Assembly: GCA_964385695.1 (NCBI GenBank)
Contig: CAYLQA010000011.1
Span: 12,310-76,309, forward strand
Length of the DNA stretch: 64,000 nucleotides
Direction: 5' to 3'
Source: CAYLQA01 sp964385695
GTDB taxonomy: Bacteria > Desulfobacterota > Desulfobulbia > Desulfobulbales > Desulfurivibrionaceae
In this document: positions 51,509 to 60,326 of the stretch, piece by piece
Position numbering within the stretch: position 1 is the first letter of the stretch
Layout: each line of letters opens with the position of its first letter
The notes under the pieces: generated by a model
Seen by the model: the letters and a program-made list of their open reading frames with translations, nothing else
Database searches by the model: none
Told to the model about the DNA's origin: nothing
Position numbers and translations under genes: made by a program

Positions 51509-53469
51509 ATGAACAAAGCAATCGGAATTCTCTTTTCCATCACCCTTCTCCTGGGCGGCTGCGCCTTGGGGCCCGATTATGAAAAGCCCTCCCTGGCCGT
51601 GCCGGAAGAGTATAAGGCGAACTCCCTATGGCAGGATGCAGCACCCAAAGACCATCTGCCCAAGGGCAAGTGGTGGGAACTCTTTGGTGATCCCGTTTTG
51701 AACGATCTGGAAGTCCAGGCTGCCGGCGCCAACCAGGAACTGAAGGCGGCACTGGCCCGTCTTGACCAGGCCCGGGCCATTGCCAGGGTCAGTGAGGCGG
51801 ACTATGTTCCCCGTCTTGACCTCAATGGTTCGGTCAGTAGAGGCAGGAGTGGGCCTGATTTTTCCTCCAGCGGGCAAGGGGTAACGACAACCACCTATAA
51901 GATGCCCCTGGATTTGGGCTATGAAATTGACCTTTGGGGTCGGGTGCGGCGTTCGGTGGAGGCGGCCACTGCCGATGTCCAGGCCAGTGCCGCGGATCTG
52001 CAGACGGTGGCCTTGACCCTGCACGCCGAGGTGGCCCGCAATTATTTTTCCCTGCGAGCCTTGGACAAAGAAATAGATCTTTTGGCAAAGACAGTTGATT
52101 TGCGCCGTGAAAACCTTAGCCTGGTGCAAAGCCTCTTTACAAACGGCAGGATCAGCCCCCTGGATGTGGAACGGGCCGAGACCGAATTAGCCTCAGCCCA
52201 GGCGGAACAGGTAGGCCTTGCCAAGCAGCGCAACGAGTTGGAAAACGCCTTGGCCGTTTTGCTGGGCAAGGCTGTCTCTGAGTTTTCTTTGACTCCGACT
52301 TTGATGCGTAACAGGCCCATTGCGGTTGCGTCCGGGCTGCCCTCCGCTCTTTTGGAACGCCGCCCCGATGTGGCAGCGGCAGAGCGGCAGATGGCAGCGG
52401 CCAACGCCCGAATCGGCGTGGCCAAGACCGCATTCTTCCCGGCCATCAGCCTCACCGGCAGCCTCGGCTACGCCAGCACGGAATCATCCAATCTTTTCAA
52501 ATGGGACAGTCGCACATGGGGTCTTGGGCCTGCCATCTCCCTGCCCATCTTCAGCAGTGGTCGTAACTCTGCCAATTTGAAGCGGGCAGAGGCAGCCTTT
52601 GAAGAGGCGGCAGCCAATTACCGGCAACAGGTGCTCATCGCCTTTCGCGATGTGGAGGATGCCCTGGCCGGCATCCGTTTTCTCGATGAGCAGCAAAGCC
52701 ATCAGGGCAGAGCCTGGATGTGGAATGGGCCGAGACCGAATTAGCCTCAGCCCAGGCGGAACAGGTAGGCCTTGCCAAGCAGCGCAACGAGTTGGAAAAC
52801 GCCTTGGCCGTTTTGCTGGGCAAGGCTGTCTCTGAGTTTTCTTTGACTCCGACTTTGATGCGTAACAGGCCCATTGCGGTTGCGTCCGGGCTGCCCTCCG
52901 CTCTTTTGGAACGCCGCCCCGATGTGGCAGCGGCAGAGCGGCAGATGGCAGCGGCCAACGCCCGAATCGGCGTGGCCAAGACCGCATTCTTCCCGGCCAT
53001 CAGCCTCACCGGCAGCCTCGGCTACGCCAGCACGGAATCATCCAATCTTTTCAAATGGGACAGTCGCACATGGGGTCTTGGGCCTGCCATCTCCCTGCCC
53101 ATCTTCAGCAGTGGTCGTAACTCTGCCAATTTGAAGCGGGCAGAGGCAGCCTTTGAAGAGGCGGCAGCCAATTACCGGCAACAGGTGCTCATCGCCTTTC
53201 GCGATGTGGAGGATGCCCTGGCCGGCATCCGTTTTCTCGATGAGCAGCAAAGCCATCAGGGCAGAGCCGTACAGGCAGCCAAACGGGCCGCTGTTATCTC
53301 CAAGAAACGGTATAACGCCGGATTGGTGAGCTATCTTGAGGTCGTGGATGCAGAGCGTACCGCCCTGGTCACCGAGCGCACTGCAACCCAGCTCCTCGGC
53401 AGGCAGCTTGAAAGTAGCGTGGTGTTGATCAAGGCCTTGGGCGGCGGCTGGCAGACAAACACCCTGTAA
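51509..53469 (+). pseudogene. NodT/OprM-type outer-membrane efflux lipoprotein, broken by tandem duplication
   Basis: A lipoprotein signal (ITLLLGGC lipobox) opens an OMF channel protein. A 554-bp internal segment occurs twice in tandem (about 52159-53268). Because 554 is not a multiple of three, the first reading ends at 52744 after 411 residues with nine foreign residues. The true C-terminus is readable only from the second copy (to 53469). Removing one copy gives 468 residues, the family's normal length. The two copies differ by one base in what I compared. Either a very recent mutation or an assembly artefact is possible; as written, the pump lacks a full channel. Confidence 0.85.
52159..53268 (+). 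repeat. 554-bp direct tandem duplication
   Basis: Copies at 52159-52714 and 52713-53268, sharing a CC at the junction (2-bp microhomology). The only difference noticed is C52172 versus T52726. It is internal to the outer-membrane efflux gene. Confidence 0.92.
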
Positions 53470-53482
53470 CCTTACTCCCTCC

Positions 53483-53507
53483 GCGGTGTGTGGCCGACTC
53501 ACACCGC
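53483..53507. repeat. Dispersed hairpin repeat, copy 2
   Basis: GCGGTGTG-TGGCCGACT-CACACCGC, 8-bp stem with the same loop length as the copy at 28653. Confidence 0.55.
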
Positions 53508-53678
53508 TTCCTTCCTGAACATGCAGAGCGAAACGCATTCCCCACAGCTTGCTGTGGGGGAGGAGTGAGCGAATGTTATAAAGACAATTTCCTCACATAC
53601 CGAGACTCCCGTGCTTGCCGCGGGAAGTCTCAAAAAGAAATCCCCGGCATGTTGAAATACTGCCGGGGATTTCTTTTT
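53508..53678. other. Hairpin cluster between the efflux and cytochrome genes
   Basis: No gene. In addition to the repeat copy 2 hairpin just before, it holds CCCCACAG/CTGTGGGG (53540-53559), GAGACT-CCCG/CGGG-A-AGTCTC (53602-53631) and a large terminator (53635-53676). The cluster looks like eroded REP or IS200/IS605-like end hairpins, but no transposase is present. Confidence 0.4.
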
Positions 53679-53680
53679 TT
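53635..53680 (+). terminator. Terminator upstream of the octaheme cytochrome gene
   Basis: AAAGAAATCCCCGGCA and its exact complement, 11-nt loop, then TTTTTTT. It most likely ends the RND operon; the same CCCCGGCA stem core recurs in the terminator after the cytochrome gene. Confidence 0.9.
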
Positions 53681-53692
53681 GACTTAAGTCAA
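53679..53692. promoter_or_regulatory. FNR/HcpR/DNR-like palindrome before the octaheme cytochrome gene
   Basis: TTGAC-TTAA-GTCAA, perfectly symmetrical, 84 bp before the ATG. The half-sites fit CRP/FNR-superfamily regulators of nitrogen-oxide metabolism. Poor -10-like hexamers lie 25-35 bp downstream, in keeping with activation. Confidence 0.6.
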
Positions 53693-53775
53693 TGTTTGTG
53701 TCTCTAATTAGTTTTAGGGTTTTCCGGATATTTTGAGAGGGCTTTTCGATCACCAAGCAAAAAGAGGGAAAAGGT

Positions 53776-55062
53776 ATGAAAAAATTATCAGCAGTACTAG
53801 TTGGAGGAGCGTTGGCTCTGGCCTTTTTTGTTGCACCGGTCCAGGCCGAAGAAAATTGCATCAGCTGCCACCGTGAGTTGAGTCCCGGCCAGGTAAAGGA
53901 CTGGGAAGTGAGCAAGCATAGTGGTGAGGGTGTGACCTGTTCAACCTGCCACGGTGAAGAGCACACCACCGCAGCCGACGGCATGAAGGCCCAGTTTCCC
54001 GATGAGCAGAAATGTGCCGAATGCCATGAGGATCAGTTTAACCAGTTTTCCAAGGGGAAACACAATCATGGCTGGACCTCCATGAATGCCATTCCGGCAA
54101 CCCATATGGCACCGGATGAGCTCATCGAGGGCGGACGCGGCTGCGGCGGCTGCCACAATATGGGCATTAAGACCGAGGCCCAGAAAAAAGAGCAACTCGA
54201 TAAGGGGTACCGTTACCAGACCAACTCCTGCGACGAGTGTCACACCCGCCACAGCTTTTCCAAGCGCGAGGCCCAGAACCCCCGCGCCTGTCAACAGTGC
54301 CACATGGGCTATGATCACCCCCAGTGGGAAATGTGGTCCAGCTCCAAGCACGGCGCGCGTTACCTTGCCAAAGAGGCCGGACACCTGCCCGAGGGTGCTC
54401 CCGCCCCCAGTTGTCAAACCTGTCATATGCAGGACGGCTCCCATGAAAACCGTACCGCCTGGGGATTTCTCGGTGTAAGGCTGCCGTTGCCGGACAATGA
54501 GCAGGCTGCGGCAGACCGGGTGACTATCCTCAAGGCCCTTGGCGTGCTTGATCCTGAAACCGGCAAGGCGACCCCCATTCTTGATGCGGTCAAGGCCGTT
54601 GATATGGCCCGCCTTGACCAGGAATCCTGGCAGAAAGAGCGGGACAAGATGCTCAAGATTTGCTCCCAGTGCCATTCTCCCAACTACGCTAAAGAGCAGC
54701 TGGACATGGGTGACTCCATCATGTCCAAGGCGGATCGCCTGATGGCCGAGGCCATCGAGACCGTGGCCGCCCTGTATAAGGACGGACTCATCGAAAAGCC
54801 TGCCAGCTATCCGGCCAACTACCCCTTCCTGCTCACCTTCATGCATACCAACGGCGAGAGCTGGGACAAAGGCCTGGACAAGCTTTCTTACATCGACCAG
54901 GTCCTGGTGGAGATGTACATGAAGCACCGCATGCGGACCTACCAGGGATTCTTCCATGTCAATCCGGACTATGCCTACTGGTATGGTTGGAACGAGATGA
55001 CCAAAGACCTCGGCGAGATCAAGGAGCTTGCAAAAACAATGCGGGCTACCCATAAGAAGTAA
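53776..55062 (+). CDS. Octaheme HAO-family cytochrome c
   Basis: 428 residues: a signal peptide (1-24) and eight CxxCH heme motifs at Cys 28, 55, 80, 123, 152, 172, 213 and 296, with further His ligands between them. The last 120 residues are helical, and NPDYAYWYGWNEM near residue 395-407 lies where HAO-family proteins keep conserved Tyr. Relatives include hydroxylamine oxidoreductase and reductive epsilon-HAO; in an anaerobe nitrite or hydroxylamine reduction is the likely direction (inference). It is periplasmic. An FNR-like palindrome upstream supports a nitrogen-oxide role. No NapC/HaoC-type partner is seen here. AGGGAAAAGG precedes ATG. Confidence 0.88.
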   Translation: MKKLSAVLVGGALALAFFVAPVQAEENCISCHRELSPGQVKDWEVSKHSGEGVTCSTCHGEEHTTAADGMKAQFPDEQKCAECHEDQFNQFSKGKHNHGWTSMNAIPATHMAPDELIEGGRGCGGCHNMGIKTEAQKKEQLDKGYRYQTNSCDECHTRHSFSKREAQNPRACQQCHMGYDHPQWEMWSSSKHGARYLAKEAGHLPEGAPAPSCQTCHMQDGSHENRTAWGFLGVRLPLPDNEQAAADRVTILKALGVLDPETGKATPILDAVKAVDMARLDQESWQKERDKMLKICSQCHSPNYAKEQLDMGDSIMSKADRLMAEAIETVAALYKDGLIEKPASYPANYPFLLTFMHTNGESWDKGLDKLSYIDQVLVEMYMKHRMRTYQGFFHVNPDYAYWYGWNEMTKDLGEIKELAKTMRATHKK

Positions 55063-55084
55063 GATAAAGTCTTACCAACTGTAT

Positions 55085-55122
55085 AAATCCCCGGCAGTGA
55101 GAAACTGCCGGGGATTTTTTTT
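55085..55122 (+). terminator. Terminator of the octaheme cytochrome gene
   Basis: AAATCCCCGGCAG-TGAGAAA-CTGCCGGGGATTTTTTTT, 13-bp stem and T-run, 22 bp after the stop. Confidence 0.93.
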
Positions 55123-55186
55123 GTGAAACGTTCATCCTGGTGCGGCACATGCCGGGATCATGCTTATCTTTCAGGTAAGAACCATC

Positions 55187-55233
55187 GCCGTGTGATCAGG
55201 CCACACTGCTGCCGTGTGATCAAGTCATACCGC
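55187..55233. repeat. Dispersed hairpin repeat, copies 3 and 4 in tandem
   Basis: GCCGTGTGATCAGGCCACACTGC directly followed by GCCGTGTGATCAAGTCATACCGC. Stems are imperfect, but the GTGTGATCA core matches the copy at 28653. Confidence 0.5.
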
Positions 55234-55248
55234 TGAGGAGGTGAGCTT

Positions 55249-56295
55249 ATGAAAACCATGACTCTTTTATTATATCCCTTGATGTTGTTGGTTGCGCCGC
55301 TGCTTTTTGCCGCCCCTTTAACCGGTGCGGCCACGCAGAAAAAGGCGCTCTTTGCAGGCGGCTGCTTCTGGTGCATGGAAAAGCCATTTGAAAAGCTTGA
55401 CGGCGTGATCTCCGTCACCTCGGGCTACTCCGGGGGCAAAACGGAAAATCCCACCTATGATAATTATGCTCAGGGCGGCCATATCGAGGTGGTTGAGATT
55501 TTGTATGACCCGGCCAAGGTCAGCTATGAAAAGCTGTTGGATGTTTTCTGGCGCCAGATCGACCCGACGGATGCAGGTGGCCAGTTTGTTGATCGGGGAC
55601 ACGCCTACAGCTCCGCCATTTACTATCTCGATGAGGAGCAACGGCAGCTTGCCGAGCGTTCCAAGGCGGAGCTTGCCGCACGCAAGATCTTTGCTAAGCC
55701 GTTGGTGACACCAATTTTGCAGGCTGAAAAATTCTATCCGGCCGAGGAGTACCACCAGGATTATTATCGCGAAAATCCCATCCGCTACCGCATCTACCGC
55801 TCCGGCTCCGGCCGCGATCGTTTCTTGGATAAGGTCTGGGGCGAGGAGAGAAATGTGAACAAAAAGTGGAGCGAGGGTGAGTTGCGTAAAAAGCTGACCC
55901 CGTTGCAGTATAAGGTGACCCAGGAAGAGGGGACCGAGCCCCCGTTCCGCAATGAGTTCTGGGACAATAAGCGGGAAGGCATCTACGTGGATGTGGTCTC
56001 CGGTGAGCCGCTTTTTAGTTCCCTTGATAAGTTCAAGTCCGGCACCGGCTGGCCGAGTTTTACCAAACCGTTGAGTGCGGAGAACATTGTCGAGCGTTCC
56101 GATAGGAAGCTCTTTATGGTGCGCACCGAGGTTCGCAGCAAGAAAGGGGATTCACACCTTGGCCATGTATTTGAAGACGGGCCAAAGCCAACGGGCCTGC
56201 GTTACTGCATTAATTCGGCGGCCATGCGGTTTATCCCAAAAGAGGAGCTGGAAGCCGAGGGCTACGGCAGGTTCCTGCCACTGTTTGAAAAGTAA
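55249..56295 (+). CDS. msrAB: Exported MsrA-MsrB methionine sulfoxide reductase fusion
   Basis: 348 residues. A signal peptide (1-27) precedes MsrA with catalytic Cys39 in GGCFWCMEKPF (residues 37-190), then MsrB (about 210-345) with RYCINSAAM, catalytic Cys320. The MsrB zinc CxxC pairs are absent, as in many fused forms (VVSGEPLFSS). It repairs both sulfoxide diastereomers in exported proteins, and electrons could come from the CcdA/TlpA pair in this window. AGGAGG precedes ATG. Confidence 0.95.
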   Translation: MKTMTLLLYPLMLLVAPLLFAAPLTGAATQKKALFAGGCFWCMEKPFEKLDGVISVTSGYSGGKTENPTYDNYAQGGHIEVVEILYDPAKVSYEKLLDVFWRQIDPTDAGGQFVDRGHAYSSAIYYLDEEQRQLAERSKAELAARKIFAKPLVTPILQAEKFYPAEEYHQDYYRENPIRYRIYRSGSGRDRFLDKVWGEERNVNKKWSEGELRKKLTPLQYKVTQEEGTEPPFRNEFWDNKREGIYVDVVSGEPLFSSLDKFKSGTGWPSFTKPLSAENIVERSDRKLFMVRTEVRSKKGDSHLGHVFEDGPKPTGLRYCINSAAMRFIPKEELEAEGYGRFLPLFEK

Positions 56296-56300
56296 AGCCA

Positions 56301-56335
56301 ATCATGCCGGGCAGAGTCACATTGCCCGGCATGAT
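56301..56335. terminator. Bidirectional terminator between msrAB and the 754-residue gene
   Basis: ATCATGCCGGGCA-GAGTCACAT-TGCCCGGCATGAT then TTTATTT; a perfect 13-bp stem between the two convergent genes. Confidence 0.9.
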
Positions 56336-56336
56336 T

Positions 56337-58601
56337 TTATTTGGTCCACTCCAAAACCCGCAACACCAGCTTGGTGTGGTTGGGGCATTTTAAAAGGGCC
56401 TCAAAGCGGTGGGAGCGGGCATCGATCTCCCTGAGTATTCTCAAGTCGTCTTCAATCCCGAATCTCCGTAAACCACGGATGCTGACCTGGAGCAGTTGCA
56501 GGAGCGGGCGCAGATTTTCTTTGTCTGCGCACTCCGTATAAATGGAGGCCTGCGGGTTGCTGTATTCGCTCAATATTCCCTGGATGACCTTATGTGCCAC
56601 AGGCCCTCCGGCCAGGGAGATAAAGATGATCAACTCACGTTCCAGGGTAATAAGATAACGCGAAGGGATAGCGTTTTCTTTGTCTTTCGTGTGGCCGGTG
56701 ATGGAGTCGCGCAGCTTGGTGTGGATGATGCGGATTTTTTCGTAAAAATCTTCCTTTTGCAGCTCAAAGAGATCCTTGGCCGCCTGCTGCATATCCTCGT
56801 TCAGGCCGCTTTTGATGAGCAGGACCTCTTCCGGCGTCAACTCAATATGCCTGCCCAATTCCTGGTTGTATTTGCGGATTAGAATATTGGCCAGAATGAG
56901 TCCGTTGCGGTCTGAAAAGGAGACGTCATGTGATGTAAGGAAGAGATCTTTGAGGATAACCGTGAGAGCCCTTTGGGGCTCCTGCATCTCGGCAATAAGG
57001 TGTTGCAGGGCATTGAGAAAGGAGACCCGGTCCTCCCGGCCCATAATCTCTTTAAGGTAATGCCAGAGAAACTCAAAGACCCGTTTTTCATACTGGATGA
57101 ATTCGGGAATATTTTTTTCAAATACCGCCCGCCTGAATCGCCCGGAATCATCAAAACAATCCCGCAGCAGCTTCACCAGATGTTTGGCCTCGGCAACGGT
57201 GATCCGAAAGTTCCGAGCCATGACCGAAAAGTCTTCTTCATCAAAGGTGATGGGATGGTGCGGCATCTGACGCATCTTTTTCTTGACCAGAGAACGGCGC
57301 TTGAAAAAGGAAAAAAGCGAGAGGATCTCTTTGTGCAACTTTACCGGTGCGGAGGCCTGTTTCTCTTTGTTTTTCTGCGGTAGGGAGATACCGCTTTCGG
57401 CAATATTGAAGGCGGCAAAGGTCTCATCGCTCACCACCTCCAGTCCCTTTTCTATATGGGAAAGAGCGTTTTTCTTGAGTGGGGCTTTGGCCTGTTTTTT
57501 TTCAATGAAATTGACAAAGTCCGAGGCCACGGAAAGTTTGTTTTGTAGGGTGGTGCCCACCAGGGAGCGGTAGCTCTCCTCATCAATGCTGTTGATGACC
57601 TCCGCGGATTTTTGCGGGCTCTCTCCATAGCTGGCAATGGCAAGCCGACAAAGCTTGGTCTGGTTTTCATCCTGCTTGGCGGCTTGGACTTCCCCCATGA
57701 GGCAACGGGTGTTGTTTACCTCAACGGGCGGTGGAGTGAGCTGCGCTTTGATGTTTTTAAAGGCGAACAGGGCATCAAAGACCGTGATAAAACTGTTTAA
57801 AGAGGCGGGTGCATCCGGTGCGTTCATCAGCTCTTTAACTTTGAAGACCAGGTTGCGGATGGTCGGCGGCTTCACCCGGTTAAAGGCCGCCAGCATGGTG
57901 AGATCGGGATTGGGGCGGTCATATTCATCAAAGACGATAAAGGGATTGTCCGCGCCGTTCACCTTTGGAAGTTCCCGATAATAACGGCAAAGGGTTTCCA
58001 GGCAGTGGGCGATTTCGGCAAGGGCCTTTTTGTCTCCCTTTTTAAAGTCCAGCTTCAGGCTCGTAATATTTAAAGAGCGCAGAACGGCAAAACTTTTTTG
58101 TAAAACACCGGGGAGCTGGGCCGTGGCACTGCCACCTCGTTTGGCCATGGCTTTCACCAAGGCCTGATTCAGGACCAGGTTGCCCGCAGTCACCTCAAAG
58201 TCGTACTCGGCCGTATCGCGCTCTTCGATGCCCGAGAGATAGCGGCCTTGAAAGCGGATGAGAAGGGTGGAGTCGAAATTCGGGTAGTCACAGAGCTTGT
58301 GGGCACTTTTTAGAAATGCGTGGCGCAAGGCCTCGATCTCATTGGGATCAGGGGCGCTCAGGCGGCTGGTCAGCAATAATTCCGTTACCGCGCTGACCGA
58401 CTCCAGCAGCAGCGTTCTATAGTGGTCCAGCAGTTTTTCCTCTTCATCCAGCAGATGAAGAAGTCCGCCCTGGGGTTGCTCCGTGATTTCCGGTTGGTAA
58501 CCGCTGTCTATCCCGCTCAGTTGCGCATAGAGTTCATTGGCCGCCTCGTCCAAGAGGATGTCTCTTTGGTTCCCGTTGCCCACTGTGCTTTCCCCCCCCA
58601 T
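56337..58601 (-). CDS. Large helical protein of unknown function
   Basis: 754 residues, soluble, no membrane helix or signal peptide. I recognise no domain. It looks almost entirely alpha-helical, with a Lys-rich linker (about 415-460) that splits it into N- and C-terminal halves, suggesting two globular helical lobes. A YDFEVTAG and IVFDEYDRPNPDL region is among the few non-helical parts. It has no obvious Walker or catalytic motif. It could be a scaffold or signalling-adaptor protein. It is monocistronic. The ATG at 58601 has a G-rich site upstream; an internal GTG near 58583 is a rival. Confidence 0.75.
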   Translation of the reverse strand: MGGESTVGNGNQRDILLDEAANELYAQLSGIDSGYQPEITEQPQGGLLHLLDEEEKLLDHYRTLLLESVSAVTELLLTSRLSAPDPNEIEALRHAFLKSAHKLCDYPNFDSTLLIRFQGRYLSGIEERDTAEYDFEVTAGNLVLNQALVKAMAKRGGSATAQLPGVLQKSFAVLRSLNITSLKLDFKKGDKKALAEIAHCLETLCRYYRELPKVNGADNPFIVFDEYDRPNPDLTMLAAFNRVKPPTIRNLVFKVKELMNAPDAPASLNSFITVFDALFAFKNIKAQLTPPPVEVNNTRCLMGEVQAAKQDENQTKLCRLAIASYGESPQKSAEVINSIDEESYRSLVGTTLQNKLSVASDFVNFIEKKQAKAPLKKNALSHIEKGLEVVSDETFAAFNIAESGISLPQKNKEKQASAPVKLHKEILSLFSFFKRRSLVKKKMRQMPHHPITFDEEDFSVMARNFRITVAEAKHLVKLLRDCFDDSGRFRRAVFEKNIPEFIQYEKRVFEFLWHYLKEIMGREDRVSFLNALQHLIAEMQEPQRALTVILKDLFLTSHDVSFSDRNGLILANILIRKYNQELGRHIELTPEEVLLIKSGLNEDMQQAAKDLFELQKEDFYEKIRIIHTKLRDSITGHTKDKENAIPSRYLITLERELIIFISLAGGPVAHKVIQGILSEYSNPQASIYTECADKENLRPLLQLLQVSIRGLRRFGIEDDLRILREIDARSHRFEALLKCPNHTKLVLRVLEWTK

Positions 58602-58655
58602 AATACATTATTCCCCATACCGCCCTACCTGTGGGTATAGTAAACCCCCATGAAG

Positions 58656-58679
58656 AGGGCAAGACAATTGTCTTGCCCT
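58656..58679. terminator. Palindromic terminator-like hairpin
   Basis: AGGGCAAGACAA directly followed by its complement; a 24-bp perfect palindrome between the sugar dehydrogenase stop and the unknown-protein start. It lacks a long T-run. Confidence 0.55.
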
Positions 58680-58712
58680 TTGCTGGAATGGGGGAAAGTA
58701 TGTAGTGGGACC

Positions 58713-59828
58713 TTAAGGTTGATAGCTGATGCGGTAGATTGCCCCGGCGTAGTCGTCCGAGACCAGGAGTGAGCCGTCTGCCATAAGCTCTAAATCAACG
58801 GGGCGGCCCCAGACCTTACGCTGTTGGAGCCAACCTTGGGCAAATACCTCGTAGCTTACTGCCTTATTCCCGGCAAGGCGCACCAGGGTAATGCGGTAGC
58901 CAATGGGAACACTTCGGTTCCAGGAGCCGTGTTCAGCAATGAATATTTGGTTCCTGTACTCTTGGGGAAACATTTTTCCCGTATAAAATCGCATGCCAAG
59001 AGAGGCGACATGGGGGCCGAGTTCACGAGCCGGCGGGGTGAATTCTCCGCGCGGCATCTTGGCGGGCATCTGTGGGTCTGCAATGTCCTTGCCGTGCCAG
59101 TATGGGTAACCAAAGTGCATCCCTTTGCCTGGGGCGTGGTTGAGCTCGTCCGGTGGTAAATCATCGCCCAGCCAGTCCCGGCCGTTGTCGGTAAACCAAA
59201 GCTCCCGGGTCTGCGGGTGCCAGTCAAAACCCACCGTATTGCGCACCCCGCGGGCAAATACCTCAAGACCGCTGCCGTCCCGTCGCAGCCGATGGATAGC
59301 GGCATAAGGATCGCCCGGTTCACAGATGTTGCAGGGGGCACCCACCGGCACATAGAGTAAGCCGTCCGGGCCGAAACGGATAAACTTCCAGCCATGATGC
59401 GTTTTACTAGGGAAACTGTTGTTGATTACCTCGGGGCGACCCGGTTGGTGAAGATTTTTTTCGATGTTTTTAAAGCGCAGGATTCGGCTGACTTCGGCCA
59501 CGTATAGATCACCGTCTTTAAATGCCACACCATTGGGACGGTTGAGGCCCTCCGCCACGGTGGTTATTGCCTCGGCCCGCTTGTCTCCGTCCTTGTCTTG
59601 GAGCGCGTACACCGTGCCGTTTTTTTTGTTGGTGCCGACAAAGAGAGTGCCGCCGGGGCTGAGGCTCATGGAGCGGGCATGGGGGACTTGCGTGGCATAA
59701 CGGGTGATCCGAAATCCGGGCGGCAAGCGGATGTTCTCTAAAGAAAAATCACGGGCCTGGCCCAGGGAGGGAAGCAGGCAGCTGAGAAGCGTCGCGAGTT
59801 CAAGGGTGAGTATTTTTGCCCTGTTCAT
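58713..59828 (-). CDS. Exported PQQ-type glucose/sorbosone dehydrogenase-like protein
   Basis: 371 residues. A signal peptide is followed by a six-bladed propeller of the soluble aldose sugar dehydrogenase family: RPNGVAF, KTHHGWKFIRFGPDGLLYVPVGAPC, FARGVRNTVGFDWHP and LWFTDNGRDWLGDD give the quinone- and calcium-binding region. An extra Cys pair (CNIC) is present. It would oxidise sugars in the periplasm if PQQ is available; its natural substrate is unknown. I place the start at ATG 59828 because the signal peptide begins there; the longer frame to 60086 is a shadow. Confidence 0.85.
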   Translation of the reverse strand: MNRAKILTLELATLLSCLLPSLGQARDFSLENIRLPPGFRITRYATQVPHARSMSLSPGGTLFVGTNKKNGTVYALQDKDGDKRAEAITTVAEGLNRPNGVAFKDGDLYVAEVSRILRFKNIEKNLHQPGRPEVINNSFPSKTHHGWKFIRFGPDGLLYVPVGAPCNICEPGDPYAAIHRLRRDGSGLEVFARGVRNTVGFDWHPQTRELWFTDNGRDWLGDDLPPDELNHAPGKGMHFGYPYWHGKDIADPQMPAKMPRGEFTPPARELGPHVASLGMRFYTGKMFPQEYRNQIFIAEHGSWNRSVPIGYRITLVRLAGNKAVSYEVFAQGWLQQRKVWGRPVDLELMADGSLLVSDDYAGAIYRISYQP

Positions 59829-60030
59829 ACCACAGGCACCATTGTGATTATTTATGCCGAAAGCGGCAAAACCGTTTTCCCTTTCTGTAATTGTATAGTG
59901 AAAAAGGGGAGGCTGCCTAAGCATTTCTTGCAGGAACAAGAAGCGGGAACCAACCCATCGACTGGAACTTGGGTGAGGACAGGGGAGATTGTTGCAGCAG
60001 TGCGTTTGCCAGAGCGTCGTTACGGGTAAC

Positions 60031-60321
60031 TTATGAATTGGGGTGCAGGCAAACCAGGGTGGCCCCCCAGCTGCCGGCGGTTTCATCCGCCAGCTTGAAG
60101 GAGGCCACGATGGGGTCTTTTGCCAGCACGGAGTGTACGATACGGCGCAGGGTTCCCTTGCCCTTGCCGTGGATTATCCGCACCTGCAGGATGTTCTTTT
60201 CCCGGCAGGCAAGGAGGTATTCCGGCACCAGGTCCTTGACCTCCTTGGGATGAAAGGTATGCAGGTCCAGGGTGCCGTCAATGGGAATCTCGACAACGGG
60301 GATGTCCTGATCGTCTGCCAT
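60031..60321 (-). CDS. Stand-alone Smr-domain protein
   Basis: 96 residues matching a small MutS-related (Smr) domain: DLHTFHPKEV (LDLH motif) and IIHGKGKGTLRRIV (HGxG motif). Such domains can be nicking nucleases or RNA endonucleases. It starts 5 bp after the flavin oxidoreductase stop and is probably cotranscribed. Confidence 0.9.
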   Translation of the reverse strand: MADDQDIPVVEIPIDGTLDLHTFHPKEVKDLVPEYLLACREKNILQVRIIHGKGKGTLRRIVHSVLAKDPIVASFKLADETAGSWGATLVCLHPNS

Positions 60322-60326
60322 CACAC

